From Cylicocyclus nassatus (Eukaryota > Nematoda > Chromadorea > Rhabditida > Strongylidae), in assembly GCA_958299035.1 (NCBI GenBank), contig CATQJL010000316.1, positions 44,389,585 to 44,453,584 on the forward strand: a DNA stretch of 64,000 bases. The letters run 5' to 3'. Positions 1-10,404 of this stretch are shown one piece after another. A program made the position numbers and the translations under genes. The first letter of the stretch is position 1. Each line of letters begins with the position of its first letter. The notes beneath the pieces were generated by a model, which made no database searches, had not been told where the DNA came from, and was given only the letters and a program-made list of their open reading frames with translations.

Positions 1-69
1 TAAGATTTTGTTATCATATCCATTAGAAAATACTTCTAAAAACCCCAGAAGTAACACCTTTCAAGGACC

Positions 70-386
70 TTGGTTCATAATAGTTCTACAATGAAAAAAG
101 ACGTTTGCAACGAGTCAGAGAAAACGTTTGCAGTTCCATATGCCGAAGAAACGTTATTCTTGATATTCAAAGACTTAATAAAAAAAGTGCAGCGCCAATG
201 GGCTATAAAGTTTGATATATATAAGCGAAAAGGACAAATAAAAAAACATGACGTAGGCTGATATGAAGTTCTGACGAAGATGAAGTCACTGCTGAAACAT
301 CATGCAAAAACGAATGACGTTTGGCGTTATGCCTTTAATGATTTGGGTGTTATTCTACTAATACCAGAAAGATGCAATGTATGCAA
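70..386 (+). pseudogene. broken reading frame, possible exon ending in a good splice donor
   Basis: One frame stays open from 70 to 417 apart from a single TGA at 259-261. The first part (63 codons) is lysine- and glutamate-rich. The part after the stop reads like ordinary protein (WRYAFNDLGVILL) and contains a Cys-x2-Cys pair (RCNVCK). Directly after that Lys codon is a strong splice donor (GTAAGA at 387-392), so 262-386 could be a real exon and the in-frame TGA could lie in an intron or be a mutation. I do not recognise the product. No matching downstream exon was found, and the 1038-1917 transposon follows. It may be a decayed transposon gene or the edge of a host gene that extends off the window. 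Confidence 0.25.
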
Positions 387-419
387 AGTAAGAGATCACC
401 TACCAAGTCAAAAAAATTA

Positions 420-1037
420 GATGCAGGTTTTTCAAACGGAAAGCTCAGACTTTGTTTCTGAAAACTTTGATACGTATCAAAATCTTCCAACATAGTCATT
501 TTCAAAGTCTTTCTTCCATCAGCGTTGTGCTCCTATGAAATTATGAAATTTGTCATTTTGAGCCACCATAGGCTCTGAACAACTTCCACTGTAAGAAGTT
601 TTAGCCTAATTTGCATTCAGCGAGAGTACATTTGGGCTTTTAGGCTGAAGTTAAAGCAGTGTATTGAGAACTGAAAGACTTGTTGTTTATGAAAGCCAAC
701 GGGTGGGATCACATTTCCGGGTAGTATTCAATAGATCTGCTTTACCTATCCAAGTGCGGTTTACTTCAAATTACTCCCATTTTCGTAAATTTAGACCAAT
801 GCTTTCGGATTTGTAATTTGCTTCCTTTATCCGAATTTTTCCAACATTTCGTCTTTGACATGTAAAGTATCCAGCGAGCTTTGCACTCTAAACAATCATA
901 AAAAGCTTGAAAAATCTCTTCGAATGTTATGATACATTCTCAAGATTCAAGGAACAGCAGCACAATAAGCGATGTCAAAGAGTCTGTGCTGCTTTGCGAA
1001 GTGCCGCTTGGAAAATTATGGGAGAAGATGAATAATC
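420..1037. other. no supported gene
   Basis: AT-rich sequence with stops in all frames. A short plus-strand stretch near 680-720 reads MKANGWDHISG and loosely resembles a non-LTR reverse transcriptase segment, but it is too short to call. Confidence 0.3.
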
Positions 1038-1917
1038 TTAGGTTGTCCCGAAAGTTTTGTCCATTTTTTTCATCGCTCAGTGAAACAGAACACTAATTCA
1101 TGGAAGATCTAGGCATCATTTGAAACAGATTCTCATCCTCTTTCTTAAGCTATATTTGCTCTCTGATCTACCCTGTCTTCGCAATGTTATCGCCATGGCT
1201 TTTTGAGCAGCTCAGCAGTAACCCCAAATTTTTTTCTGAATTTTAAAAATTTTTTCTCCTGCTACTTTCGAAAAGCGCTAATAACTGTTATGTAGAGCCA
1301 TTCTTCGGCTACATTATACTTATTTTAGATTACATGGGTCACGCTTACCAAGTCCTAAATAATTATTTATTAAAAAAATCACCGCTTTTTGATTACGTCT
1401 ACCACGTAAAATCACCGAAAATTCCAAAAAGCTGCTTTTTCAAAACAAATCAAACTTGGATGTGTTTCATAAATAATGTTTATTGGCAATCAAGTTTCAA
1501 TTCGCAAAAATTCCAGAAGCTTTCATGTTTTTGCCGCAGTTGCGTGTTCCATGGTTTTGCCAGAAATCGAGACCTCCGAAAAAATAATTCTTTGAAGCTA
1601 GAAACAGCAACTTAGGGGAATCTAAAAACATTACCGTATAGCCCGTAAATTGTTCTATTTGTGCCATGCTTAGTCCTTTCCAAAACTTTGGAATAAAATT
1701 TTTAAAAAATTAGCCTAACTCTGAGCAGATAAAAATGACGAGTGAAGATTTGTGGCAATTATCAAAAAACACCATACAGGATCTTGGCTTCTAAGTGTAA
1801 CCATAAGAAAGAGAAGGAAAGGTTGCATCGAATGCATGTTAGAACTCATCCAGATCTTCATTGTGCCTGGTTTTGTAGTGGTTTGAATAAACCGACAAAA
1901 CTTTCGGGACAACCTAA
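1038..1917. mobile_element. non-autonomous mariner-TIR element, family M1, copy A
   Basis: About 880 bp bounded by inverted ends TTAGGTTGTCCCGAAAG and CTTTCGGGACAACCTAA. The interior is homologous along its length to copies at 31601-32475 and 28164-30300, sharing for example the CACGTAAAATC and GAAAGAGAAGGAAA blocks. No intact transposase is visible; only fragments up to 93 codons occur. The ends and the TA target fit Tc1/mariner. The right end abuts the next element and shares its TA. Confidence 0.8.
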
Positions 1918-1919
1918 TA

Positions 1920-2598
1920 CAGGGTGTCCGTAAAGTATGTATACACTGTTTGATCGTTAATATCTTTCTTCCCAACAACTCTTTTGCCTTGCTTCAGGTA
2001 CCGTTTTGTAGAGCTGGCTTCAACTTAGATTTACAGTATGGAGCGAATCACCGATCGCTCTTCATAACTGTAGGATTACGGTAGAAACTTGAAACATATG
2101 GTGTCAATGTGGAAAAAGCTGTCGTTTCAAAATTTTTCAAAAAAATGTGAAAACTTGTGTAATAGTGTTTTTATGGACGCTGAGTTCAATACTCAAATAT
2201 TCACAAGATTACGAAGCTTTCTAAACGGTGTAACCGCACTTTTTAGAAACATTGAAAAAATGGCCCTTACCTCTTACCCGGCATAACTCTTCAATGAAGC
2301 ATCATAATAAGTTGGGAACTTTACAATTAGAATCAGCAACTCTAACTAGCCCACTGTAAATGTTTTCAGGCTGTTTTGTCTTCTTTCTGAGGCAAAATAT
2401 GACCTTTCATTGCTCAAAACCCTCTTTGATGTTTCTATCGTAATCCTACAGTAATGAAGAGAGATGGGTGATTTCGTTTTATAATACAAATCTAAGTTGA
2501 AGCCAGCTACAAAACGGGTCCTGAAGCAAGGTAAAAGACTTGTTGGGAAGAAAGATATTAACGATCAAACAGCGTATACATACTTTACGGACACCCTG
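1920..2598. mobile_element. foldback MITE with CAGGGTGTCC ends, family M2
   Basis: 679 bp starting CAGGGTGTCCGTAAAG and ending with its complement, flanked by TA on both sides. The inverted arms are about 165 bp long (1920-2085 against 2440-2598) and both carry the AGCCAGCT and TTGGGAAGAAAGATATTAACG blocks. The middle (2090-2440) has no recognisable coding sequence. Diverged relatives lie at 10073-10404 and 13940-13998. Confidence 0.8.
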
Positions 2599-4695
2599 TA
2601 TAATACTACCAAGACCACGGCTGACTTGTTAGTTGATCAAAATGAAGAATTACAAGTGTAAAAAAATCAGATACCCCATACTTTTGCACTGTAGTAATAA
2701 ATCAAAGGTAATACTCAAATAAACCTATGGTATCACAAACACTACTAGGTAGTTCTCTCTACAAATGTACAATCAACATATTCTCTTCTGCACTCGAAAA
2801 CTTGCAATGAGGTTATTTGAGTATAATATAGTACTGGGAGGACATTCCGAGCTAAACCGAATTCGTTGAACCCTTTTGTCAGCGTGTATAACAGCATACC
2901 AATTTACTTCGTTGAGTTTCCTTCTTCAACTTTGTCTCACAATAGAAGTGGGATACTATTTGAAAAAAAATAGACTAATACCCACAATGCGGAGAATTGT
3001 TGATTGGTCATCACTGCAGAATCAAAGTAAGATTGAAGAGAATCTTGCTCAATAAAAGCCAGAGCTTTACTCTTGAGACAAATGAAGCTGTAATATTTTC
3101 CTGGATAAGAAACATACTCGATTTTAGAAAAGCGCTAAATATACCTTTGTATTAGCAACCTGTTTAATGGAACCCTACAAATTGCATAGTGACATCCAAT
3201 ACACGGCGACGTCAACCTTTTGAAGGCTCCTTTCGTGATTAATTTGTTTTATAAGCTTGTACAAAGACAGCCCCATGATGAAGCCCTAATCGAGAAAAGT
3301 CTCATACAAAAAACTTACACAAAATAGTGGCTACACTACCTCAAAGCATCGTATACCTGCAATAGCTGCAATAACTCAAGCACCCGATGTGTTTTGATGC
3401 CTATGTTGACGCAGTTTTCGATATCAAGACTAAAGTGATTCAGAAATACTGGAATATGAATCAAGATTTGATGAGATAATGAATGTTTTAACATCCTTGA
3501 AGTACGCCAATAGGAACGAGTAGAATATGTTTAACAGAGTGTGACGGCCAGTTCGTCATAAATCACAAAAAAAACTGCGCTCAACGAAGCATTAAAGCTC
3601 ATGCTGAAGCAGAAGGAAGCAGAGAAGATGATATGTGATGGCATATTGCTGTTTGATTTTCGACTTCAACCTCTACAAATTTCATGTCGAATTGGTTACT
3701 GCGTGATCAGCTGTTCCTTATCTTTTTACTGCGCAAGCGTTTTCTCGCATAATGGAAAATTTATCGTACAAGAATACTTGGGGAAAAGGTCATTGCTCAA
3801 GATTTTAGTACATGGTGAAATGTACAATAATGTGAGCTAAAAATCCAGAGTTTCGCCATTCCCTACAGGGAAAGAAGGAAGATTTTTAAACATGCTTTGC
3901 CCTATATCCCTTCTTTATTGGGCAAGAATTGAGTGATTAACCGTATCGTGACATCGCAGAACAAGAGTGGAGCAAAGAAATGGCAAAGTAGAAAGCTATT
4001 TTATTTTAAACGAGTCATAAAACACATACATAGCTGACTTGACATGTGTGCACAGTAGGACTTGAGCGCTAAGCCTTGGAAGTTACAATGGGATTTGTTT
4101 GAAAAAAAAACGCAGAATGATGAGATGTTTTGAGACACCGTTGAGCATGCTTTTTGGATAATGACTTTGAACTTCCGGGACGGACGCTCCTATTGGGCCG
4201 TTTTGGTGAACCCCGCCCTACCTGGCAGCTCCAACAGGAGTGCCCCCCCCCTGAAGTTTTAGAACTTTATTTTTCCCTAGAACTATAATATTTTGCGAAT
4301 TTCTAAGGAAGTCTAGCCATCAACTCATGATTTTGTGGGCTGAATTCTGTAAAGAAGTGAGCGACAAACAGGCAAAGGCTTGGACTCCGAAGTTCCCATA
4401 GTGTGGGCCAAGATAATAATTTTTTATAGTCTGGTTGCAATTTTGATTGATTGCGCTTTCAGTTTGATAAAAGAACTCGAGACTGAGGAAGTTCATGGTT
4501 TCAGAATTCTGAATGGCTGAAGTAAGCTCCAGCCGTTTAGGAGTTGTTGGGTTGTGCATAGATTATTATGGCCATCATGTTTTCATTTGTGTCTCTCTTC
4601 CAATACCAGAGGGAATTAGACGACGAAAATTGCGTTGGCGATCAGTGTCAGTATAGCATGCTGCTTTCAAAAACTACCAGAGTGTACTAGTTCTC
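2599..4695. other. no supported gene
   Basis: About 2.1 kb with only short open frames. The longest is 3601-3840 plus (79 codons, beginning KQKEAEKM and then hydrophobic), which I cannot assign. A 9-base C tract lies at 4243-4251. Confidence 0.4.
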
Positions 4696-4942
4696 TAAGG
4701 CCTAAGGCATACCTCGCGCGATTCCGGTCGCTGCGCGATTCGGCACAACAGCGACTCTTCGTGATTCGTCGCTAATGCGCTGCCTTTGGTCAGAACTTGC
4801 TCCGTTTGCAACAACTTACACAAGCTACCCAAATATGCATCCGAGAGGTGCGCATAATAAATTTATAGAAATCTGGCAAATCGCCAAGTCGCGTGAAAGT
4901 GGCGATTCGGTCGAATCGCGTGAGGTATGCCTTAGGCCTAAG
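4696..4942. mobile_element. 247-bp MITE with CCTAAGGCATACCTC inverted ends
   Basis: The left end reads TAAGGCCTAAGGCATACC and the right end is its complement, extending through a CGCGATTC block for about 33 bp with few mismatches. The interior is GC-richer than its surroundings and rich in CGATTCG/CGAATCG motifs. No coding capacity. Confidence 0.75.
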
Positions 4943-6386
4943 GACGCTTTTAAAGAATTAATTGGTATAAAAACTTTTCAAACAGTATTTTGTTGCTGCT
5001 CAATCAAATCGCTGATATTGAAATTATGCTAAGATTTGTCACGCTATAGGATGGTTTAAAATCGGGTTTTGTTTGAGTGCCAAAAGAAAAGTAAATTTTA
5101 CTCCTTTGTCAAGCCGGCTTGATAGAAGCATGAAAAGTAAAAACGCGTAGTCATCTTACAATCATAGAAGTTCAGAAAATTCCGGTAGGACAATACTTTC
5201 AGATCTTAATTGACTTCCAAAATTTTAATACTTGATAATAAGGCTTAGTCAAAGTGGATTTTTTAGATGGGATGGGTAGTGTTAGAGGGATAGCGCCAAT
5301 TCCAAATCTGCCTTTCGCAGCGTCCATGGACGAGGGGTTATAAGCGTTTATTGGAGCAAAAAATTTAATGTGCAAATAGGACAAAAATAGCCGTAATACT
5401 TTTTCTAGCTTTCTAATGAAGCATTGATAATCATCAAAGCACTTTGTTCAAAAAATACTTTGAAATAAAAAATATATCACAGTTGGTTGCACTTTGAGAG
5501 GACAGAATAACCACTGCATTTAACAAATTTTTTTTCAAGATAAAACATATGTCACAATTCTTTGCCTCATTCGAAAGCTAATAAGATTTTAGCAGCTCAA
5601 TTTATCCTAGATGATTCAATTGTTTGCTCAGATAAACGATCATAATTCCTCGTCCACAAATGCTCCGCAGATAAGGATGGCATTGGAATTAATGTTTTAT
5701 GCTCTTTAATACCATTATTTCATTTGAAAAGGGAACTTTGAGTAAACATGCTTCCCTTGTAAGTAGTAATACCAGAAAATGAAAGCAAAAAACGGCACGT
5801 AGGAATAATGTAACTTTTGAAGAGAGCAATCTATTTAGAAAGTGAAAATAGACAAACTATTCTGACGTAAAAATAGAGCCAGTCAGTCTGACGTGCGTTA
5901 GAGCAGAGCAGGTGTATGGGATACTAGATCGGACGGGTGCATCCGTTTAACCGCTTGACGTCATTGCGCTCGTCAAAATCTTCCTCAAAAAATCACCCGA
6001 CTGGAAGCTGCAGATAAAGTTGCTCCGAAAGACTTTTCTTTTGATGGACGATAGAAGCTGCAAAGATTTTGCGCTACTGTAGTTTGATTTGCAAAAAGAT
6101 GAAGATGATATTTTAAATTTCATTCTGATGAGTTTGAACACGCATAGGCTATGTATTTTGCTCGCTACTCGTTTAAGATCATACTAACAAGAGAAGGTAT
6201 TTGAAAGGTATTTGACTCAAAGTAAACCTTCCTAATAAGATGCATATAATTTGAACGGTCTCTGAGTGGTGAGTTTAGGACATTCTTCTCCATCTGCTTA
6301 TTTCACTGAACAAAGCTAAAGGCATTTTTCTGCTTCGAATTTGCATAGTTAGGAACCGTCTAAATGACCAAATTCGTGGTAAAAAC
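4943..6386. other. no supported gene
   Basis: AT-rich sequence with short open frames only (minus-strand 5199-5384 and 5947-6141, 61-64 codons). I see no domain, splice pattern or repeat boundary. Confidence 0.4.
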
Positions 6387-6545
6387 GAATTTTCCATAGT
6401 TAAATGCCTGAATTTCTGAGAATCTATTGCACATGGAAAAATCGATGCCATTAGAATTGAAGCTAATGAATTTTCCATAGTTAAATGCCTGAATTTCTGA
6501 GAATCTATTGCACATGGAGAAATCGATGCCATTAGAATTGAAGCT
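6387..6545. repeat. tandem duplication of 81 bp
   Basis: An 81-bp unit (6387-6467) is followed at once by a nearly identical copy that diverges at about 6546. The period is 27 codons, and a minus-strand frame (6275-6532, 85 codons) runs through both copies, repeating the peptide PCAIDSQKFRHLTMENS. Few differences between copies suggest the duplication is recent. Whether it is translated is unknown. Confidence 0.8.
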
Positions 6546-6919
6546 ACTTTGCTACCTTAGTTTCGCAACAAGCAACAAAATTCATATCTTTTAGCCCAAA
6601 CAATTATCTGTAACTTCGTTCAGTGAATCAATAAGCAGAAAAGAAAAGCACCTTCGTAATCAGCATTCCAAGGGGTCATTATGGTATACATCTTGCTGGT
6701 AGGCCACTTCGACGATGAAAATGATAATTGCTTTCAGGATGTTCAGGTTAGTGTGTACGTTGATGCAGAAACAATTTCACGTTGAGCGAATTCTGATTTG
6801 AAAATAGTGATTAGAAATTTCTTGTATATACATTTCCTCACTACACCGAAATTCATATAAGAGTATGGGACGTCATCATTGGTGATTATTTAGAAACATA
6901 AAACTTTATAGGGTCATAT

Positions 6920-7938
6920 GGGCCGATAGTAATCCCCCCGACCTGGCGGCAGGTCTCGTCGGCAGATCGCTGGCACCTTTCCGTGAGGTGGCCAGAAATA
7001 AAACCCCAAATTTAGGCCGTCCCAGGCCTTTTTTCAAAAAATTTTCTCTATGAAGATGCCACCTCGACCCTATAGAAACCTCCATCGAAATTTGCGATTC
7101 CAGAAATCCACCTGTAGAAAAAAATCTGGGTGCGCAGGAGGAGCTGCCGGCAACTTCGCGAGGTCAGTTGCCGGCAACGCAACCTGCCGGCAGCTCGTCG
7201 AAATCCGCGAGATGGCAGCTGCAGGCAGGTCAGAGAGCACGGGAAATAGCGTGCTCTTTTGAGAGAGGAAGCTGCCGGCATCTCGACGTGCCCCTACCAC
7301 GTCGAGGTGCTGGCACCTTTGCCGACGGCGTCTGCGAGTTTTCGAATTGCGGCGATATCACACAATTTACGTCAGGCGAAAAAATCAAAAATTCTAATTT
7401 CCATCAAAAAACTACCATTTTTCTCATTATATGAGTTTTTCTTTTCTAAAATGACGATTTTCTTACAGAGAAAAAATCCAGTAATGTCTTAGAATCATAA
7501 AGAACATCATCTTTTCTGGCAATCCCTTATTAATCTCGTTTGCACCGATTTCGCTCCTCTCTCGCTCATATTAATCAGCTGTTCTTTCAGGTCAAAGTCT
7601 CTCACGCAATGTATCGATCCCTTTTATAGGCAGCCATTTACCAGTGCGTTCCTCCTATTGCTGGTGCAAAAGGCAATGGCTGACCGAGTGGTCGAATGGT
7701 TAACGTGGTGGCACTTCAGGTTAACGCACATAGGCTCGACCGCGCGCAAGGTAGCAGTTTCGCGGCTGTCTGCGTCATCAAAACTTAATGTGCGAAATGA
7801 TTGCGTGCTAAGGTTACGTAAGATTATTAAAACCTACAATCACTCCGCGAGCTGCCGGCGGAGTTGGCATCTTTCCGCGATGTGTGCCAACTTGCCGGCA
7901 TCTATGATGCCACCAGGTAGGGTAGATTACTACCGGCC
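6920..7938. mobile_element. GC-rich TIR element with tRNA-like block, family G, copy 1
   Basis: Starts GGGCCGATAGTAATC and ends GATTACTACCGGCC. Its interior matches 39962-41046 over long blocks: CTGCCGGCA-rich segments, a CACGTCGAGG hairpin around 7280-7310, and a CAGCTGTTCTTTCAGGTCA block. It is much richer in G+C than its surroundings. Short open frames at 7048-7434 on both strands are products of this composition, not genes. No transposase is visible, so it is probably non-autonomous. Confidence 0.75.
7676..7755 (+). other. tRNA-like pol III promoter sequence inside family G copy 1
   Basis: GACCGAGTGGTCGAATGG matches the A-box region of a tRNA (consensus TRGYNNARNGG). A CGACCGCGCG stretch lies where the T arm should be but has no good B box. 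The equivalent place in copies 2 and 3 also has tRNA-like sequence, so it is probably a degenerate tRNA-derived module, not a working tRNA gene. Confidence 0.45.
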
Positions 7939-10072
7939 ATGATGTTGTGCTTGGCCGCGCAAAGCATAAAAGTCCAGAATGAATTTATATTAAAAAGTGA
8001 CGGGTGTGAAGATGGGCGAATCCGGCGGGCCATAAAATCAAGTCCACAAATCACTGTCTATTCCTAAATGAGTGCGAAGAACAAAGGCAATGCAGTGATC
8101 AAACTCTGCTTTTGACTTTTTGCTAATTAATTTGTCCGCTTGCTTCCAAAAACGCTCAAAGGAATATCTGCGTTCAAATTTAAAGAACTTTTTATCAGTC
8201 CAACGACAGAAGTTATGATGAAAGGATGTTACCGCAATGACAAGAAAAAACTTTTTAACTTCCTTTTAGAATTCTGCTAGTCGTGAAAAAAGTAGTGAAA
8301 AAAGTGTTCTGCTGCTTACTCAAGTCCAGCCAGCTTGCTTTCTCTGCACTTTTCACATTCCTACTGGCTTAACGAATGGACAACTATAAGCTTTGGAAGA
8401 TTTAGAGCTCGTCAAAATGATCTATAGACTAGCGCTGTTCATGAGAAATGCCATTCATAACGCAAGACAAGGCAAATACTTCTATCAGCCATAAGTTGAC
8501 ATCAAGTGCTGTAAGAAATCTGACATGGGCTCTATGTATTGAGAAACGTCAGTTTTAGCCCTCTCGAATGTGCTTGAGCTGAAAGAAGCAAAGGATCGAA
8601 TAAAATGCTGCCTTCTAGAACAATAAGAAAAGGTTTTGATCAAAGGTCGATGAAAGACAGGAAGTGCGCCATTTAAAAAAAAATGTCGCTTACACGGGAA
8701 GGTCAAGAGAGTTAAAGCAGAACTTTTTGATTGCAAAGTTTTGCTGGTAGGATTTATCGCAAAAAAACGAAAAGAAAACAACAGTTGGTCGGGAGTGGAA
8801 CTGGTGATCGCATCGGGTAATCACATACATCACCGATAACGACAGCTGTCCATCGTCGATCGTATAGTCAATAGCTGATTTTATGAAATCCACTCAATGA
8901 TAATGTCTTTATCATTAAAAACTCATTAGGTGCCTGCAATCAGAAAATTTCTTTAGCGGAAACGATACAAAATTGATGGCAGAACAAAAAATTGACAACT
9001 TAATCTACATTTTGTTGCCAGTGTTGTTAAAAGTTGTTGAAGAAAAGGATGAAATGGCAGTCTTTTTGTAGCGTTTTGGAAACAATTCCGACTAAGTCTT
9101 TCTTACAAGAAAAAGTGAAAGATAATGTAGAATAGGGTGGTTATGTAGGTGGTAATAATGTGACGTTCCTGAAAGAATAGTACATCTAAATTATTGTTTG
9201 TTGTTTATTGTTATACACAAAAGTGCGCCAAAAAATCAAACTTCGTGTTACTTCGTGATTCGTAGTTTTATGGCATAAGAGCTGAGTTATGGGTGATCTA
9301 AACATATGCAGCAAATCACCAATTTGCATAGAATATGGTATTTCTAAAGGTATGCATAGTTATCTCTGCAAAAAAGAAAACTCTGACAATAACAGGAAAG
9401 CTTTATGACATTATCGCCAAGCAACGTTGTATGGGAATGCCAGCGTAAATGAATCCAAGCGTTTCAAGAACAAAAGCAAATTGCTCTTCTTGCTAAAGAG
9501 AGGTCGAATGTAGAGGTGCTGAATATTTTCCGCTCGAAACTTGAAGAGCAGTCCACAAGCCGTTGCTAATGCGAAAATTATTAGGTCGTAACATAAGATT
9601 TGCTACACTTGAAGGGGATACCTTCATGAAATTCTAAGGATTTTTTCGTTTTCTTCAACTATAGGGTCGTGGCTTTCCAGTATATACAAAACCTGAAAAA
9701 TCCAACTTTGATTTTTCTAAAAGTTTTCCGAATTATTTTTGGCAAAGCGCCATTTGCGCTAGTGCCAAGCCTAGACTTTCGAACCGACTATTAGTAGTTT
9801 TTGTGTCCACGGAAAGACACAAAAAATCAAGGAGAGTAGAATAAGAGTGAGATTTTGAAACAAAAAGAAAAAAGGAGATTCAAGTGCTACAACAAGACCG
9901 CCTGTACACTTACTCAACCCATACCTTTAGATAAAATTGATGAGAATGGATAGTCATTTTCCATTATGCATATGAGCCGAATATTTGAGTCTACCAAAGG
10001 TTCTAGAGAGTTTTAGAAAAAAAATGAAAAAGGTTTCACAAAAATTAAGAGGGGGTACAGGGTATCCAATAC
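7939..10072. other. no supported gene
   Basis: Only short frames, the longest being minus 8485-8781 (98 codons, serine/phenylalanine-rich, no domain). No repeat boundaries recognised. Confidence 0.4.
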
Positions 10073-10404
10073 ATCCCAAAAAAGTGCTTACTGTTTGCTT
10101 CCTCATAATCTCTTGTCATGATGGATTTTTATAAAATTTAGGTACCACTTCATAGAGCAGGTTTCAACTTAGACTTACGGTTTAAAGCGAATCAAGAATC
10201 TTTCTTCATTACTGTACGACTACGGTAGGAACTTGCAGCAAATGAAGCCACTTTGAGTAAAGTAGTTTGGAAAAAATCTGGGAAATTGTGATTCAATTGA
10301 TTGGTTGATTGATTCAATTGATTCAATTCATTTGATTCAAATTTATGACAAGAGAATTATTAATAATCAAACAGTAGACACATTTCTTTAGGACACCCTG
10401 TACT
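10073..10404. mobile_element. degenerate M2 foldback MITE
   Basis: Begins ACAGGGTATCC and ends GGACACCCTGT. The interior retains AGCAGGTTTCAACTTAGAC and ATTACTGTACGACTACGGTAGGAA blocks seen in the 1920-2598 element. Arms are shorter and more diverged. The segment 10281-10345 is a GATTCAATT simple repeat. Confidence 0.6.

Noticed and set aside
1334..1615. 93-codon frame in M1 copy A, possible transposase
   Set aside because: No DDE/D motif or helix-turn-helix can be seen, and the matching region in copies B and C has different stops and frameshifts.
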